Assembly (NCBI RefSeq): GCF_003063625.1
Contig: NZ_CP026604.1
Span: forward strand, 1,612,001 to 1,676,000
DNA length: 64,000 nucleotides
Source: Saccharobesus litoralis
GTDB taxonomy: Bacteria > Pseudomonadota > Gammaproteobacteria > Enterobacterales > Alteromonadaceae
Direction: 5' to 3'
Part shown: piece by piece, positions 19,944-30,000 of the stretch
Position numbering within the stretch: position 1 is the stretch's first letter
Layout of the letters: each line of letters begins with the position of its first letter
The notes under the pieces: model-generated
Databases searched by the model: none
Seen by the model: only the letters and a program-made list of their open reading frames with translations
What the model was told of the DNA's origin: nothing
Made by a program: the position numbers and the translations under genes

Positions 19944-20225
19944 TCAAGGGCGATCTACGGTTTCTATTTCAGCTTTGTTAAGTAGGTTATTCCCTTTATT
20001 AGTTTCAATTGTTTTTTGTTTGGGCTTTATATTATTTTTAAAACCAATGTTATGTCGCAATAGCCATTCATACCCAAATTGTGCTTTAAAATCATAGAGA
20101 TTTGTGAGGGTGTTATCAGCTCTATATAGCGTATAAACGCGGAGTGTTTTTCTTGCGCGAGCAACTAATGTGGCTGATGCTTTGTAGTAAACGTTGTTTG
20201 CTGCGGCTATTTTGAATTCTACTAA
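19944..20225 (-). pseudogene. Possible 3' remnant of an unidentified gene
   Basis: The minus strand holds an open frame of about 93 codons bounded by TAA upstream and TGA at 19944, with no plausible start codon at its beginning. The conceptual product contains KIAAANNVYYKASATLVA, ARKTLRVYTLYRAD and YDFKAQFGYEWLLRH and ends ETVDRP. Composition is protein-like, but I recognise no family. It could be the C-terminal end of a gene whose 5' part was lost when the locus to its right was inserted. It could also be a chance open frame. Confidence 0.25.
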
Positions 20226-20301
20226 TTAACAACGTTGGTTTTGCCGTGTTTTTTTGCTGGTATCAAGTTAGTTTGTTGCCCTGAGTATTTTACTTTTGCA
20301 T

Positions 20302-20315
20302 TGTAACCGGTTACA
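20302..20315. promoter_or_regulatory. LacI-type operator before the alpha-galactosidase gene
   Basis: Perfect 14-bp palindrome TGTAACCGGTTACA, 28 bases before the GH27 start codon. Member of the operator set spread over this locus. Confidence 0.85.
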
Positions 20316-20343
20316 TTGTTTGTTTTTACGTAAAGGAAAGGAT

Positions 20344-21594
20344 ATGAAAATTAATAAGGGTCTATTTAACATCAATGTTATTTGTCTTGGAATATTGATC
20401 GTAGTTTTCTCTATGACTCAGGTGCAAGCGAGTAAAGCACCTGAATTGGCCAATTCACCACCTATGGGGTGGAACAGCTGGAATCACTTTGCATGTGATA
20501 TTGATGAAAAACTTATTAAAGAAACAGCTGATGCAATGGTTGAATCAGGTTTAAGGGATGCTGGTTATCAATACGTTAATATGGATGATTGCTGGCACGG
20601 GGAGCGAGATGTTAATGGCTTCATTCAGCCTGATGAAAAGCGTTTTCCATCAGGAATGAAAGACTTAGCAGATTATGTTCATGCTAGAGGGCTTAAGTTT
20701 GGCATATATTCAGATGCAGGTTTGAAAACGTGTGCTGGACGTCCAGGTAGTCAGGGTTACGAATATCAAGACGCATTGCAATATGCTCGTTGGGGCGTAG
20801 ATTATTTAAAGTATGATTGGTGTAATACAGGAGAAGGCGCCGCGCAGCGTAACCCAATTGAAGCTTACACAACCATGAGTCGCGCATTGATGGATTCAGG
20901 TCGGCCAATATTACTTTCTATCTGTGAGTGGGGGGACAGTAAACCATGGCTATGGGCAAAAAACGTCGGGCACATGTGGCGAACAACTGGAGACATTATA
21001 AATTGCTGGGATTGTGAAGTCGGCCACGGTACTTGGGCATCAAAAGGTATATTACCTATTTTGGATCAGCAAGATGCACTGCGCTCTTATGCTGGCAAAA
21101 ATGCTTGGAATGATCCTGATATGATGGAGGTTGGAAACTTACCTACGTTGGGTGAAAATCGCGCTCATTTTGCAATGTGGGCTATGTTAGCAGCGCCATT
21201 AATTATTGGTACTGATGTTCGTCAACTAGACCAGCCTATCTTGGATATATTGCTCAATCGCGAAATCATTGCGATTAACCAAGATCCGTTAGCTATTCAA
21301 GGCTTTCGCTATTACCAAGATGAGAAGCTAGAAATATGGCTAAAATTGTTAACTGGAGGTGACTTTGCACTCGCTTTTTTAAACAGAAGTCAGCAAGGCG
21401 TAGAACATACGCTAAAATTTGATTTACTCGATCTAGAGGATAGCCTCCATCATTGGCGCTCCAAATTTGCTGAAAATCACTACACTATTGTAGATTTATG
21501 GAATGGTGAAAATAGCAGGGATACTAGAAGTGCATTAACAGTTCAAATTGCCCCGCGAGACGTTCAAATATATAGATTCAATAAGGTTAAATAA
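20344..21594 (+). CDS. GH27 alpha-galactosidase, secreted
   Basis: Removes alpha-1,6-galactose side chains, here presumably from galactomannan. An N-terminal signal peptide (ICLGILIVVFSMTQVQA) precedes a GH27 barrel starting PPMGWNSWNHFAC. The nucleophile is Asp158 in LKYDWC; the acid/base Asp217 is in RTTGDI; NAWNDPDMMEVG follows. A C-terminal beta domain completes 416 residues. The ATG at 20344 has AAGGAAAGG upstream; an earlier in-frame ATG at 20296 would place the operator inside the gene. It is a single-gene unit with an operator in front and a hairpin terminator behind. Confidence 0.93.
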   Translation: MKINKGLFNINVICLGILIVVFSMTQVQASKAPELANSPPMGWNSWNHFACDIDEKLIKETADAMVESGLRDAGYQYVNMDDCWHGERDVNGFIQPDEKRFPSGMKDLADYVHARGLKFGIYSDAGLKTCAGRPGSQGYEYQDALQYARWGVDYLKYDWCNTGEGAAQRNPIEAYTTMSRALMDSGRPILLSICEWGDSKPWLWAKNVGHMWRTTGDIINCWDCEVGHGTWASKGILPILDQQDALRSYAGKNAWNDPDMMEVGNLPTLGENRAHFAMWAMLAAPLIIGTDVRQLDQPILDILLNREIIAINQDPLAIQGFRYYQDEKLEIWLKLLTGGDFALAFLNRSQQGVEHTLKFDLLDLEDSLHHWRSKFAENHYTIVDLWNGENSRDTRSALTVQIAPRDVQIYRFNKVK

Positions 21595-21603
21595 GCTTGA
21601 TTT

Positions 21604-21645
21604 TAAGTCACAAAACAATAGTTTATTGTTTTGTGACTTAACCTT
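21604..21645 (+). terminator. Terminator after GH27 gene
   Basis: AAGTCACAAAACAATA against TATTGTTTTGTGACTT with a very short loop, starting 10 bases after the stop and followed by AACCTTTTCTTT. Confidence 0.75.
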
Positions 21646-21696
21646 TTCTTTGGCAAAAATTTCTATCCAGAAATAAAAAAGAACTATTGTTGTGTA

Positions 21697-21858
21697 TTAC
21701 AACTTGTTTAATTTCGTGTGCAGCAATTGATGTTGGGTTGCTTCGCCACAATCGACTAAATACCAATTTTTACCTTGGCTTTCGATTAGGGCAATAGCAC
21801 TGACATTGCGTCTTTTAGTAGGGGTGCCAGACGAGGTGCCTAAAAATAAAAATTCCAT
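21697..21858 (-). pseudogene. Truncated ribonuclease Z (5' fragment)
   Basis: The minus strand encodes 53 residues beginning [20 protein letters not shown] and containing [18 protein letters not shown]. This is the N-terminus of tRNase Z / ElaC of the metallo-beta-lactamase fold. The frame stops right after LHTKLNKL, before the HxHxDH zinc motif that catalysis needs; normal proteins are about 300 residues. It therefore cannot be an active RNase Z. The break lies within about 100 bases of the GH27 terminator and probably marks a deletion or insertion junction. Confidence 0.85.
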
Positions 21859-21890
21859 GTTGTTAATTTAATTCTTAATAAATATGCGGT

Positions 21891-22515
21891 TTATTGTGGG
21901 TCAAAAAATGTGTATTCATAGGAAATATACAAATGCTGTGGCGAATGGCCTCTATAGCGCTCTGGTAAAGCATTACGATCTGATTGCTTAGTCGCTTTAA
22001 AATGGACTGGAAGGTTATTTTTATCTTCTAACCATTTTAGTCGGTAGTTAGCATCAAGGCTTGCACAAATATCGACTATGGGTGCGGTATGTGGCGTTTT
22101 ATAGCTGACTTTTGTCGATAGTTGCTTATCAAATCTAGCTTGCATTCTTGGTAAATATTGGCTGTATTCAGGCTCTTTGAAAAAATCTAACGGGCGCAAG
22201 TCTAATTCGCCCGTCTGCTTATTTTTCCAACCAGAGGTAACAAGCTGATTTTGTTCATCGTAAACATATACGGGTGTTGAACCTGTTCTGCCAATACCAC
22301 TTTCTACAATATTACCTCGTTTATCAAAACCATAAATGTAAGTAACACAAGGAAAATATTCTGGTGGTTCTTTGCCTTTCTCGTACCTAGAGACTTTTAT
22401 AAAAAGGGACTTAATTTTATGGTCGGTAAGAGTCTCTCGATCAAAATGCTCCATCCCCAGAGCTAAGCTATAACCGCTTGTTGCGAGTAAAACCAAATGT
22501 AATTAAAGTTAGCAT
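21891..22515 (-). pseudogene. Hypothetical secreted protein with apparent frameshift in its signal peptide
   Basis: The main frame (22496 to 21891) encodes LVLLATSGYSLALGMEHFDRE... and ends SYEYTFFDPQ. No family is recognised. It has no ATG near its 5' end and a stop just upstream. On the same strand an ATG at 22515 with AAGGAAG before it reads MLTLIT and then runs out of frame. Removing one base of the AAA run at 22495-22497 joins them into MLTLITLVLLATSGYSLALG, a good signal peptide. The gene is thus either a recent pseudogene, a sequencing error, or starts at TTG 22496. It is the last gene after the esterase in the GH26-receptor-esterase series. Confidence 0.6.
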
Positions 22516-22546
22516 AATAACTTCCTTATTTATAAATCAAGCAAAG

Positions 22547-23650
22547 TTACCACGCTAATTTCTGCTTAATAAATTTCGTTAGTTTATCGGCATTGCGTTG
22601 GTGCTGATGCACTCTTGGGTGAGCTTTGTAACCCGTAAATTCGAAAAAGAGCGTATTAATATCTGCAGTGTTATCTTGCTGTTTTATTCTTTTAACCGCT
22701 GTTTTAACTAATCCTGGCCATTTAGAATTCGACTTAGTGATATCCATACTACCTAGCGCGCAAATAACGGGTTTATTGGGGTATTTACTGCGAATAGTAT
22801 TCACAAATTTGATATAGGCTTGAATAATATTTTCATCATTAGGAATAGGGGAAATGCGCTTGGGATCGTGTACCAACCAACTGTCATTTTGAAATAGGTT
22901 AATCACGACTATATCCGGTGTCCACTGTTTAAAATCCCATTTTGAATCATTATTACCCGCGCCATTTACCTGGTCGTAATACTCAGGCATAGTGAAATCA
23001 AACCAACTGGCCATTATGCCAATACCACTTAGCGAGATAGTATGGTGTTCGGCGTTTAAATTTCTGGCGGTGATGGATGCATAAGATAGGTAATTGTTCT
23101 TTTCCGACAGTTGTTTATCGCCAGCGTTATCCGCTGCTTCGTTGCCCATGCCGCTAGTAATCGAATCACCAAAAAAGGCAATTCTGCGATTAGGACGAGC
23201 AGGCGCAGGCAACAGTTTTGCGTTGTCACTTAGCTCTAACCCTAAAAAGCGACTATAACCTTCATGGCCTTCAGTACGCTTATAAATCTCTACAGTGTGG
23301 ATCCCGTCTTTAAGATGATGGGCTACAGGGTAGGTGTGTAAACCTTGTTTAGCTTGAATAACGTATGGGAATTGATCGTTACCATTAATAATGACATTAA
23401 AGAAGTTTTCACCTCGTTGGTCATCTAATCTGATGTTTAGTTTATTGCCAGTAAATTTCGCTTTAATCGAGGTACCAGCAAAACTAATTAGCGGTTGCTT
23501 GGCTTGGGTAAAATCGATGCGCCCTGTGTATTGAAAGTGGTTGTTATCGGCTTCAAAAAATTGTGCCGCGCAGCTGAAAACGCTTACCGCAAGCATACAT
23601 AAGCCAAATACGATTTTGTTAGCGAGTTTTAATTTAGCGCTTAGTGTCAT
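22547..23650 (-). CDS. CE2-type acetyl esterase (SGNH fold), secreted
   Basis: Predicted to remove O-acetyl groups from mannan or glucomannan. A signal peptide (IVFGLCMLAVSVFSCAA) is followed by a jelly-roll domain (about residues 35-145) and an SGNH hydrolase domain with FFGDSITSG (nucleophile Ser163), LSGIGI (block II Gly) and His344 in KAHPRVHQ. CE2 enzymes use a Ser-His dyad, in line with the absence of a DxxH spacing. The N-terminal jelly roll plus SGNH order is diagnostic for CE2. It lies downstream of the TonB receptor and GH26 genes on the same strand. Confidence 0.87.
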   Translation of the reverse strand: MTLSAKLKLANKIVFGLCMLAVSVFSCAAQFFEADNNHFQYTGRIDFTQAKQPLISFAGTSIKAKFTGNKLNIRLDDQRGENFFNVIINGNDQFPYVIQAKQGLHTYPVAHHLKDGIHTVEIYKRTEGHEGYSRFLGLELSDNAKLLPAPARPNRRIAFFGDSITSGMGNEAADNAGDKQLSEKNNYLSYASITARNLNAEHHTISLSGIGIMASWFDFTMPEYYDQVNGAGNNDSKWDFKQWTPDIVVINLFQNDSWLVHDPKRISPIPNDENIIQAYIKFVNTIRSKYPNKPVICALGSMDITKSNSKWPGLVKTAVKRIKQQDNTADINTLFFEFTGYKAHPRVHQHQRNADKLTKFIKQKLAW

Positions 23651-23840
23651 TGTTATTTTTCTCTGTCGTCTACAAGTCCTAAGTGGTTTTGTGACAATTT
23701 TATTTTATGAATTAGGTAATAGTGTTGTGTTAAGCAGGGGCAGATTGAACAAATATAAAGTCGAAGTCAAACAAATATCTAATGGTTAAGATTTAGCAGC
23801 TTTGACTGATTAGAGTTTGATGGATTTAAGTTTGAGTAAA

Positions 23841-23877
23841 AATAAAAAAAGCCTTAACTCGTTTGAATTAAGGCTTT
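23841..23877 (-). terminator. Terminator after TonB receptor gene
   Basis: On the minus strand, AAAGCCTTAA-TTCAAACGAG-TTAAGGCTTT is followed by TTTTATTTTT. It would partly separate the esterase gene from the receptor transcript. Confidence 0.8.
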
Positions 23878-23911
23878 ACAGGACAACACAAGGAGTTTTA
23901 ATTACTGTAAA

Positions 23912-26900
23912 TTACATTTTAACTTGAACGCCCAAAGTTAAACGGCGCTCTGCGTATACCTGACCATCGATATTAGATTCCCACTGATGGTAGTTTTCTT
24001 GATGCTCTTCGGTTAAGTTAGTACCTTGCAAAGATAAGGTAACTAAGTCAGATACCTCATAACTAACAGACGCATCTATATATGTAGTAGGGGCAGTAAA
24101 GTAAGCAAACTTATAAGCACCATCGTTTTTCAATGTTTGGAACATTTTGCTACGCTTATTTTGAGCAATACGGGCTTGTAAGCCATCTTTTTCATACCAA
24201 ATAGCGATGTTACTTTGAGTTTTAGACTGGCCGACACTTGGTAATTTTTGACCATAGTAGTCAGTTAAATCACTTTCGCCAGGCGAATAAGTGTAGTTGG
24301 CGGTTATGCCGAAACCACTCCAAATGCCAGGTAAAAAGTCAAAACCTTGTTGATAACCCATTTCAATACCCGTATCTGACCAGTCGCCTTTAGCTGGTAC
24401 ATTAACTTTCGCTTGAATAGGTACAACGCCAGTATAGGTGCCAGTTTCTATATCAAAACCACGCACAACACCGTCACTATCTGGAATGTTATCAAGCATT
24501 AAGGTTACATCGACTTCTTTAACATTACCTTTGTTTCTAAATGCGCCAACATTAAACATACCTGACTCGCTGAAATACCACTCAAACGATAGCTCCATAT
24601 TGTCATTTTGTTGTGGCTCTAGGTAAGGGTTACCAAATAGAGTACCGCTGGTAGCACAGAACACAGTCTCGCCAGTGTCGGTGGTTTGCTCACAGGTTTT
24701 AGTACGGTTAACGTTTAAGCCGCCACCAATGTTATCCGTGTCGTGGGTTGAGATTGTTTCGGTATATGAGAAACGCAACACCATATCTGGATTTAGGTTT
24801 AAGGCTAAGTTAAGTGCAGGCAACGCATTGTTATATTTATTAACCGTTCTTAAGGTATTACCCACTGGTTTTTGCATACCAGGGCCAAGCAAGAAGTCTT
24901 GACCATTAAAGTTAGCCACAGTTCCTTGTAGGGCTTCACTCTGTGTAACGTCAAACTCAGTCTCAACATAGCGTAAACCAAAATTACCAATTAACAGCAT
25001 ACCTGCTATGTCGGTTTCTATGTTTAATTGCGCGTAAGCCGAAGTCACGGTTTCTATTACTTCATAAACGTTGGCCGCATCTGGTGTTAAAACATGAGTG
25101 CCATATATTTCATTGTGCCAAGCGATAGGATCTTTCATGACTTCTGGGTCAACGAAATATAAAGTTCCTAAACCGGTTGTACCATGGAAATCATCAATGG
25201 CTTTGATCATGCCTTTTTCATTTAATTCGGTAAATGAAATTGGCGCAATGTAAGACTCAACGGTTTCAGGCGCGTCTGTTGCAGTATCTTTCCAACGGGC
25301 TAAGAATGCATCACCATATTGGTTAGTGCGGGCAACACCGCCGTACCAGCCTTGTTTGCTAACGGTGCGTTCTGCTGAACGAGCACCAAATTCAATTGAG
25401 GTAAAACTATCTAAAACAGGGATACTTAAATCTAATTCGTATTTACCGTCTAGTCGAATAACATCAAGATCGGCATTGGTATAAATACCGTACAAGTTAC
25501 TTGATTTAGCACTGTAACGATTTAAGTTGCTACCAAATGCTTCAGTAGTGCCATCGTCCAACATCATATCTGGAAATGCCCAGTGTTGTTTGCCACCTGA
25601 ATAAGCAATGCCTACTGGAATTTGTGTGTAAGCCCCCTCTACTACTGTGCCGTCTGGTAGGTAAGCTTCAGTTCCTTGATAACCCCAAGGGTTAACGTGG
25701 CTAATGAAGGTTTTACCCGGACCATGGTATGTATCACCGATTGATGAACCATCTGTTACGAATGAATCGACAACACTGTTGGTCTCATCTGCAGCCGCTT
25801 CACCATGAACCCAACGTAAGGTTAATGACAAAGAGTCGCCAACGTAATCAAGCTGTAAGTTTGAGTTAAAGGCTTCTTTTTCGTCTGCGCGAGTAAAAGA
25901 TTGAGCTTTAACAACACGTGCTTGATACAAAGCTGACTGTAAAGTGTAAAACTCACCTTCGTTTAACACAGGCTCACCGTCTACATGGGTGACATTGTGA
26001 TAACCCGTAGCCTCTAGTGGAGTAAACCAGCCTGTTTCACTTGACCAAGCTTGGCTTGCAGTAATGGCATTGGCCATCGCATATTCATCTAACTTGGTGT
26101 AGAACATTTCTGCGGTGAGTTGTAGCTCATCAGTAATTTGATATTGCAATGATGAGTTGATACCAGTGCGGTCACGCTCAATAAAGCGGTTAGCAGCTTG
26201 ATGACCTTGGAATGAATAAAATACATCGTTGGTATCGCCGTCACCACTTACATCAATATCGTCTTGCACAAAGTTGTTAGCTTCGGTTGCCATAAAAGAC
26301 CAACCGCCGTAACGACCTGGTTCACCACCTTGTGAGCCGTTAGTGTAGTCAGCTAAGTAGCTTTCTGATTTGGCGATATTTAACGTAAAGCCAAGGCGCG
26401 TATCTAGGTTATAACCCACAAAAGCAGAAACCGACGGGTCAACTTCGCCACCCAAAGAGCCACGAGTCGCTTCGACTTTACCGAGCGCTGTCCAACCTTC
26501 ATCTAAGCTAAGCGGGCGAGTGGTTTGTAAATCAATCGTACCTGCCAGGCCGCTAACAAGATGTTTAGCCTGCGTTGACTTTAATACGTCAATACCCGAA
26601 ACCATAGTCGAAGGAATATCGGCAAAATCGGCTTCTAGCTTGGTGATAGCACCCGCGGTGATCATTTGCTCGCCGTTTAATGTAGTCGTTACATTCTCAT
26701 TACCACGAATATTAACTTTAGTACCTTCACCGCCTTCACGAGTGATTTGGATACCGGTAATACGTTGTAAAGAATCAGCGATAGTCGCATCCGGTAATTT
26801 ACCGATATCAACTGCGGTAATTGAATCAGACACGTTGCCAGAAAAACGCTTTTTATTCATGGATTCAATTAAAGAACCACGAATACCTGTGACTTCTATT

Positions 26901-27010
26901 GTTTCTATTTTTTCTTCTTCAGCAAACGCTGGCAATGAGCCCACAGATAAGCTAGCAAGAACACTAGCGGTTAAAATATTAAATTTAAATTTGTTTGTAT
27001 TGGAAGACAT
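23912..27010 (-). CDS. TonB-dependent outer-membrane receptor, probably for manno-oligosaccharides
   Basis: A signal peptide (ILTASVLASLSVGSLPAFA) leads to a TonB box-like EKIETIEVTGIRGSL. The plug domain contains DIGKLPDATIADSLQRITGIQI and VNIRGNENVTTTLNG, followed by a long beta-barrel ending LTLGVQVKM with a terminal aromatic/hydrophobic pattern. The architecture matches the Alteromonadales/Xanthomonas glycan receptor class (TIGR01782). About 1032 residues. I prefer the ATG at 27010 with AGGA six bases upstream over ATGs at 27028 or 27016. Lying between a GH26 mannanase and a CE2 esterase, it is the likely importer of released oligosaccharides. Confidence 0.9.
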   Translation of the reverse strand: MSSNTNKFKFNILTASVLASLSVGSLPAFAEEEKIETIEVTGIRGSLIESMNKKRFSGNVSDSITAVDIGKLPDATIADSLQRITGIQITREGGEGTKVNIRGNENVTTTLNGEQMITAGAITKLEADFADIPSTMVSGIDVLKSTQAKHLVSGLAGTIDLQTTRPLSLDEGWTALGKVEATRGSLGGEVDPSVSAFVGYNLDTRLGFTLNIAKSESYLADYTNGSQGGEPGRYGGWSFMATEANNFVQDDIDVSGDGDTNDVFYSFQGHQAANRFIERDRTGINSSLQYQITDELQLTAEMFYTKLDEYAMANAITASQAWSSETGWFTPLEATGYHNVTHVDGEPVLNEGEFYTLQSALYQARVVKAQSFTRADEKEAFNSNLQLDYVGDSLSLTLRWVHGEAAADETNSVVDSFVTDGSSIGDTYHGPGKTFISHVNPWGYQGTEAYLPDGTVVEGAYTQIPVGIAYSGGKQHWAFPDMMLDDGTTEAFGSNLNRYSAKSSNLYGIYTNADLDVIRLDGKYELDLSIPVLDSFTSIEFGARSAERTVSKQGWYGGVARTNQYGDAFLARWKDTATDAPETVESYIAPISFTELNEKGMIKAIDDFHGTTGLGTLYFVDPEVMKDPIAWHNEIYGTHVLTPDAANVYEVIETVTSAYAQLNIETDIAGMLLIGNFGLRYVETEFDVTQSEALQGTVANFNGQDFLLGPGMQKPVGNTLRTVNKYNNALPALNLALNLNPDMVLRFSYTETISTHDTDNIGGGLNVNRTKTCEQTTDTGETVFCATSGTLFGNPYLEPQQNDNMELSFEWYFSESGMFNVGAFRNKGNVKEVDVTLMLDNIPDSDGVVRGFDIETGTYTGVVPIQAKVNVPAKGDWSDTGIEMGYQQGFDFLPGIWSGFGITANYTYSPGESDLTDYYGQKLPSVGQSKTQSNIAIWYEKDGLQARIAQNKRSKMFQTLKNDGAYKFAYFTAPTTYIDASVSYEVSDLVTLSLQGTNLTEEHQENYHQWESNIDGQVYAERRLTLGVQVKM

Positions 27011-27098
27011 ATTCATTCCTATTTTCATCAGTTTAATGGTGCGAGATGAGTGGGGCAGGATGCATATGGCCCCACTTTCGAGTCATTTGTTTTGGTTT

Positions 27099-30000
27099 TT
27101 ATTTGAACTCAACTTTATCGATATAGAATTGAGCAGGCGTTGTGCTATTGTCTGGGCTCATAAACCGGACGCCAAAGCCACTTAGCTCGCTTAATCCTGA
27201 TACGTCGATTGATAGTTCAACACCACCGTCAACTACATCTACCGCACCACTGTCTGACCATGTACCGTCTTGATCTTTGACGAATAACATAGCTTGAAGT
27301 GATGAACCGGCATCTTTCGCGCTAGCGGTAATATGTAAGGTTGTTACATCGCCAAGCAAAAGTCCGTCTACTGGATACGTTTGCAGAACCACGTTATCGT
27401 CGCCATCTGCTAATTGCACGACACCAGATAATGAGTTTGCACCGTCGGCAACCCAATCTTGCGCCAATTGAATACCTGATACAGGTGACCAGTTATTTTG
27501 GAACTCCCATTTTCCTGTTCCTTCAAAGTCAAACAACACTGCGTCGTCTAAACGAACATTGTCTAAATAGAACATCGCGTCAGTCGCTGTCGCATCAAAG
27601 TTTTCAATTTGTAAGCCAAAGCCGCTTACGTTGTCGATATCAGACACATCAACAGCTAGCTCTAAACCGCCTGCAACCAAGGCGGTAGCGCCAGCATCAC
27701 GCCAAACACCAGCGCCATCTTTTGCCCACAACTTAATAGTTGTTGCATCACCAGCGTTGACCGCGTTGGCACTGACTTTCAACATATTCACGCCAGTAAC
27801 ATCAATCCCACCTTCAGGGTAAGTTTGCATAATGACGCCATTGGCACCCGCTTCAGCGGAAAGGTCTTTAACATAGGTAAGTGCTTGTACACCACTGGTA
27901 GCCCAGCCGTTAGTTACGGTAATACCAGGTTTAGTGCTCCAGTTGATCTGTCCTTCAAAGCCTGATGTTTGTGGCTCGAAATCATGGATCAGGGTGTCGT
28001 CTAAGCGAACATTGTCTAAGTAGAACTTAGCATCGGTTGCTGCAGTATCAAAACCTTCAATCTGTAACCCAAAGCCGCTTACGTTGTCGATATCCGAAAC
28101 ATCAATCGCTAGGTCTAAACCACCTGCAACTAAGGCAGTTGCGCCAGCATCACGCCATACGCCTGAACCATCTTTAGCCCATAATTTGATAGTGACAGAG
28201 TCACCAACATTCATGGCATTGGCATTTAGGCTTAGGGTATTAACACTAGAAACGTCTATACCACCAGCAGGATAGGTTTGCATGATTACGCCGTTAGCAC
28301 CTGCTTCAGCACTTAGATCTTTACTGTAAGTTAATGAATAAGCACCACTTGCGGCCCAATCACTCATGACTGACAAACCAGGTGAAGGACTCCAATTGAT
28401 TTGCCCTTCAAAACCAGCCGAGCTGATCTCAAAGTTATCAAAGATACCCGCTTCTGTTTTAGCGCGTCCGCCCGGAATGTCGGCTAAGTTAATAACACCG
28501 TCTTGTGCATAGAAGGTATCCACATCAGTTGAATTGGCACCTTGAGGACCAATCACTGAGCTTGAATCCCAAACTTCAGAATTCCAAGTGATAAAGAAAG
28601 ACCACCAAGCATTGGCACCATGCATGGTTTCAACATTTGGAATGGTACCTGTTTCAGTTAAGGCAATAAGTTTTTGACCGTCGTGGCGATCTTTTAGGGT
28701 TGCGTACTCTTGAGAGAAGGTCGCACTGCTGTCGTTTCTTGGATCGGCATAGCCGTCAAAACCAACAATATCGACGTAATCATCACCAGGGTACCAATCT
28801 TCTGGCAATCCATGTGTATGGGTAAATACCCAAATCAAATTGTCTAGGCCATGGTGAGTCGTCATACGGTCGTACATTAACACCCAAAGATCTTTAAGCG
28901 CGTCTGCACCGTGGTTACCCCACCAGAACCAACCACCTGACGCTTCGTGCAATGGACGCCATAATACAGGCACATCGGCATCTTCTAGTTTTTGCAATTC
29001 TGCTGCAATGATGTCAATGTCGGCAATCAGTTCTGCATATTCTGCACTGTTAGTATCGGCTAAGGCTGCGGCCAAATCGAAGTTAGTACCATTGCTGTAG
29101 AACGAGCCTTCTGATCCGGTATTACCACTTGGCGCGCGCCAGTGCCATAAGGCAGAAATCACGATATTTTTGGCTTCGTGCTCGGCAATGATTGATTCGG
29201 TTAAGCCGTCAAAGTTGTTACCTGAGTGTGACGACGAATAATTCATATAGTCAAAAGCAACAATAGCAGGCGCATCGTCTCCAGTTGCTGCCGTGATCTT
29301 GTTGAATTCGGTCAATGGGAAGCTATCACCGTCTTTGCGTGGGAATTCTGTTTGACCAGAAAGTGTCGCAGAACCGTAGTTTTCAACTAAGAAACTCATC
29401 AAATCTTTTGCAGACTGAGTCGCGTTGTCATTAACTAGCTGATCGACGACAGGTACCGGGCCAGCAGGGGCTTCAGCAGTTACCATTGCTATTGAATCTA
29501 AGCGGTAGTAATCCCAGCCGCCACCGACTTCGATGATGTTGTCACCGGCATTTAGTTTATATACACCATAGCGATATTCGGCAAATGAGCCTGTCGCTGG
29601 AATAAATACTTCGGTAGACAGACCGTTAACTGTAATTACAGCGCCTTTGCCATCACCGTAACCAGACGCTGGTATAGCGAACGTACCATATAAAGTTACA
29701 AAGGTATCTGAAGGCACATTAACCGTAAATGTCACACTAGTGCCAGGGATGAAATCACTTGTATGAGAACCGACACCACCAGGTAAGAAATTCGCATCAC
29801 CGTCACTTACAATAGTAGGCCCGGTTGAAACACCTTCGGTTTCAACTTCTAAAACAATCTTGGAAGATTCATCAAAAACGGTGATTGTTATTTCATCAAG
29901 GACTGGATTACCGTTTTCATCTAATTCAGGGTTGCCGTCACCATCGAGCACACTTAATTGAAAGGTAAATGTTTCCGTACCAGAAACGGCTGGAGCGGTA

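Noticed and set aside
26520-27185. Long open frame on the + strand opposite the TonB receptor gene
   Set aside because: It is antisense to the well-supported receptor, crosses its start, and has no recognisable domains; a shadow of the real gene.
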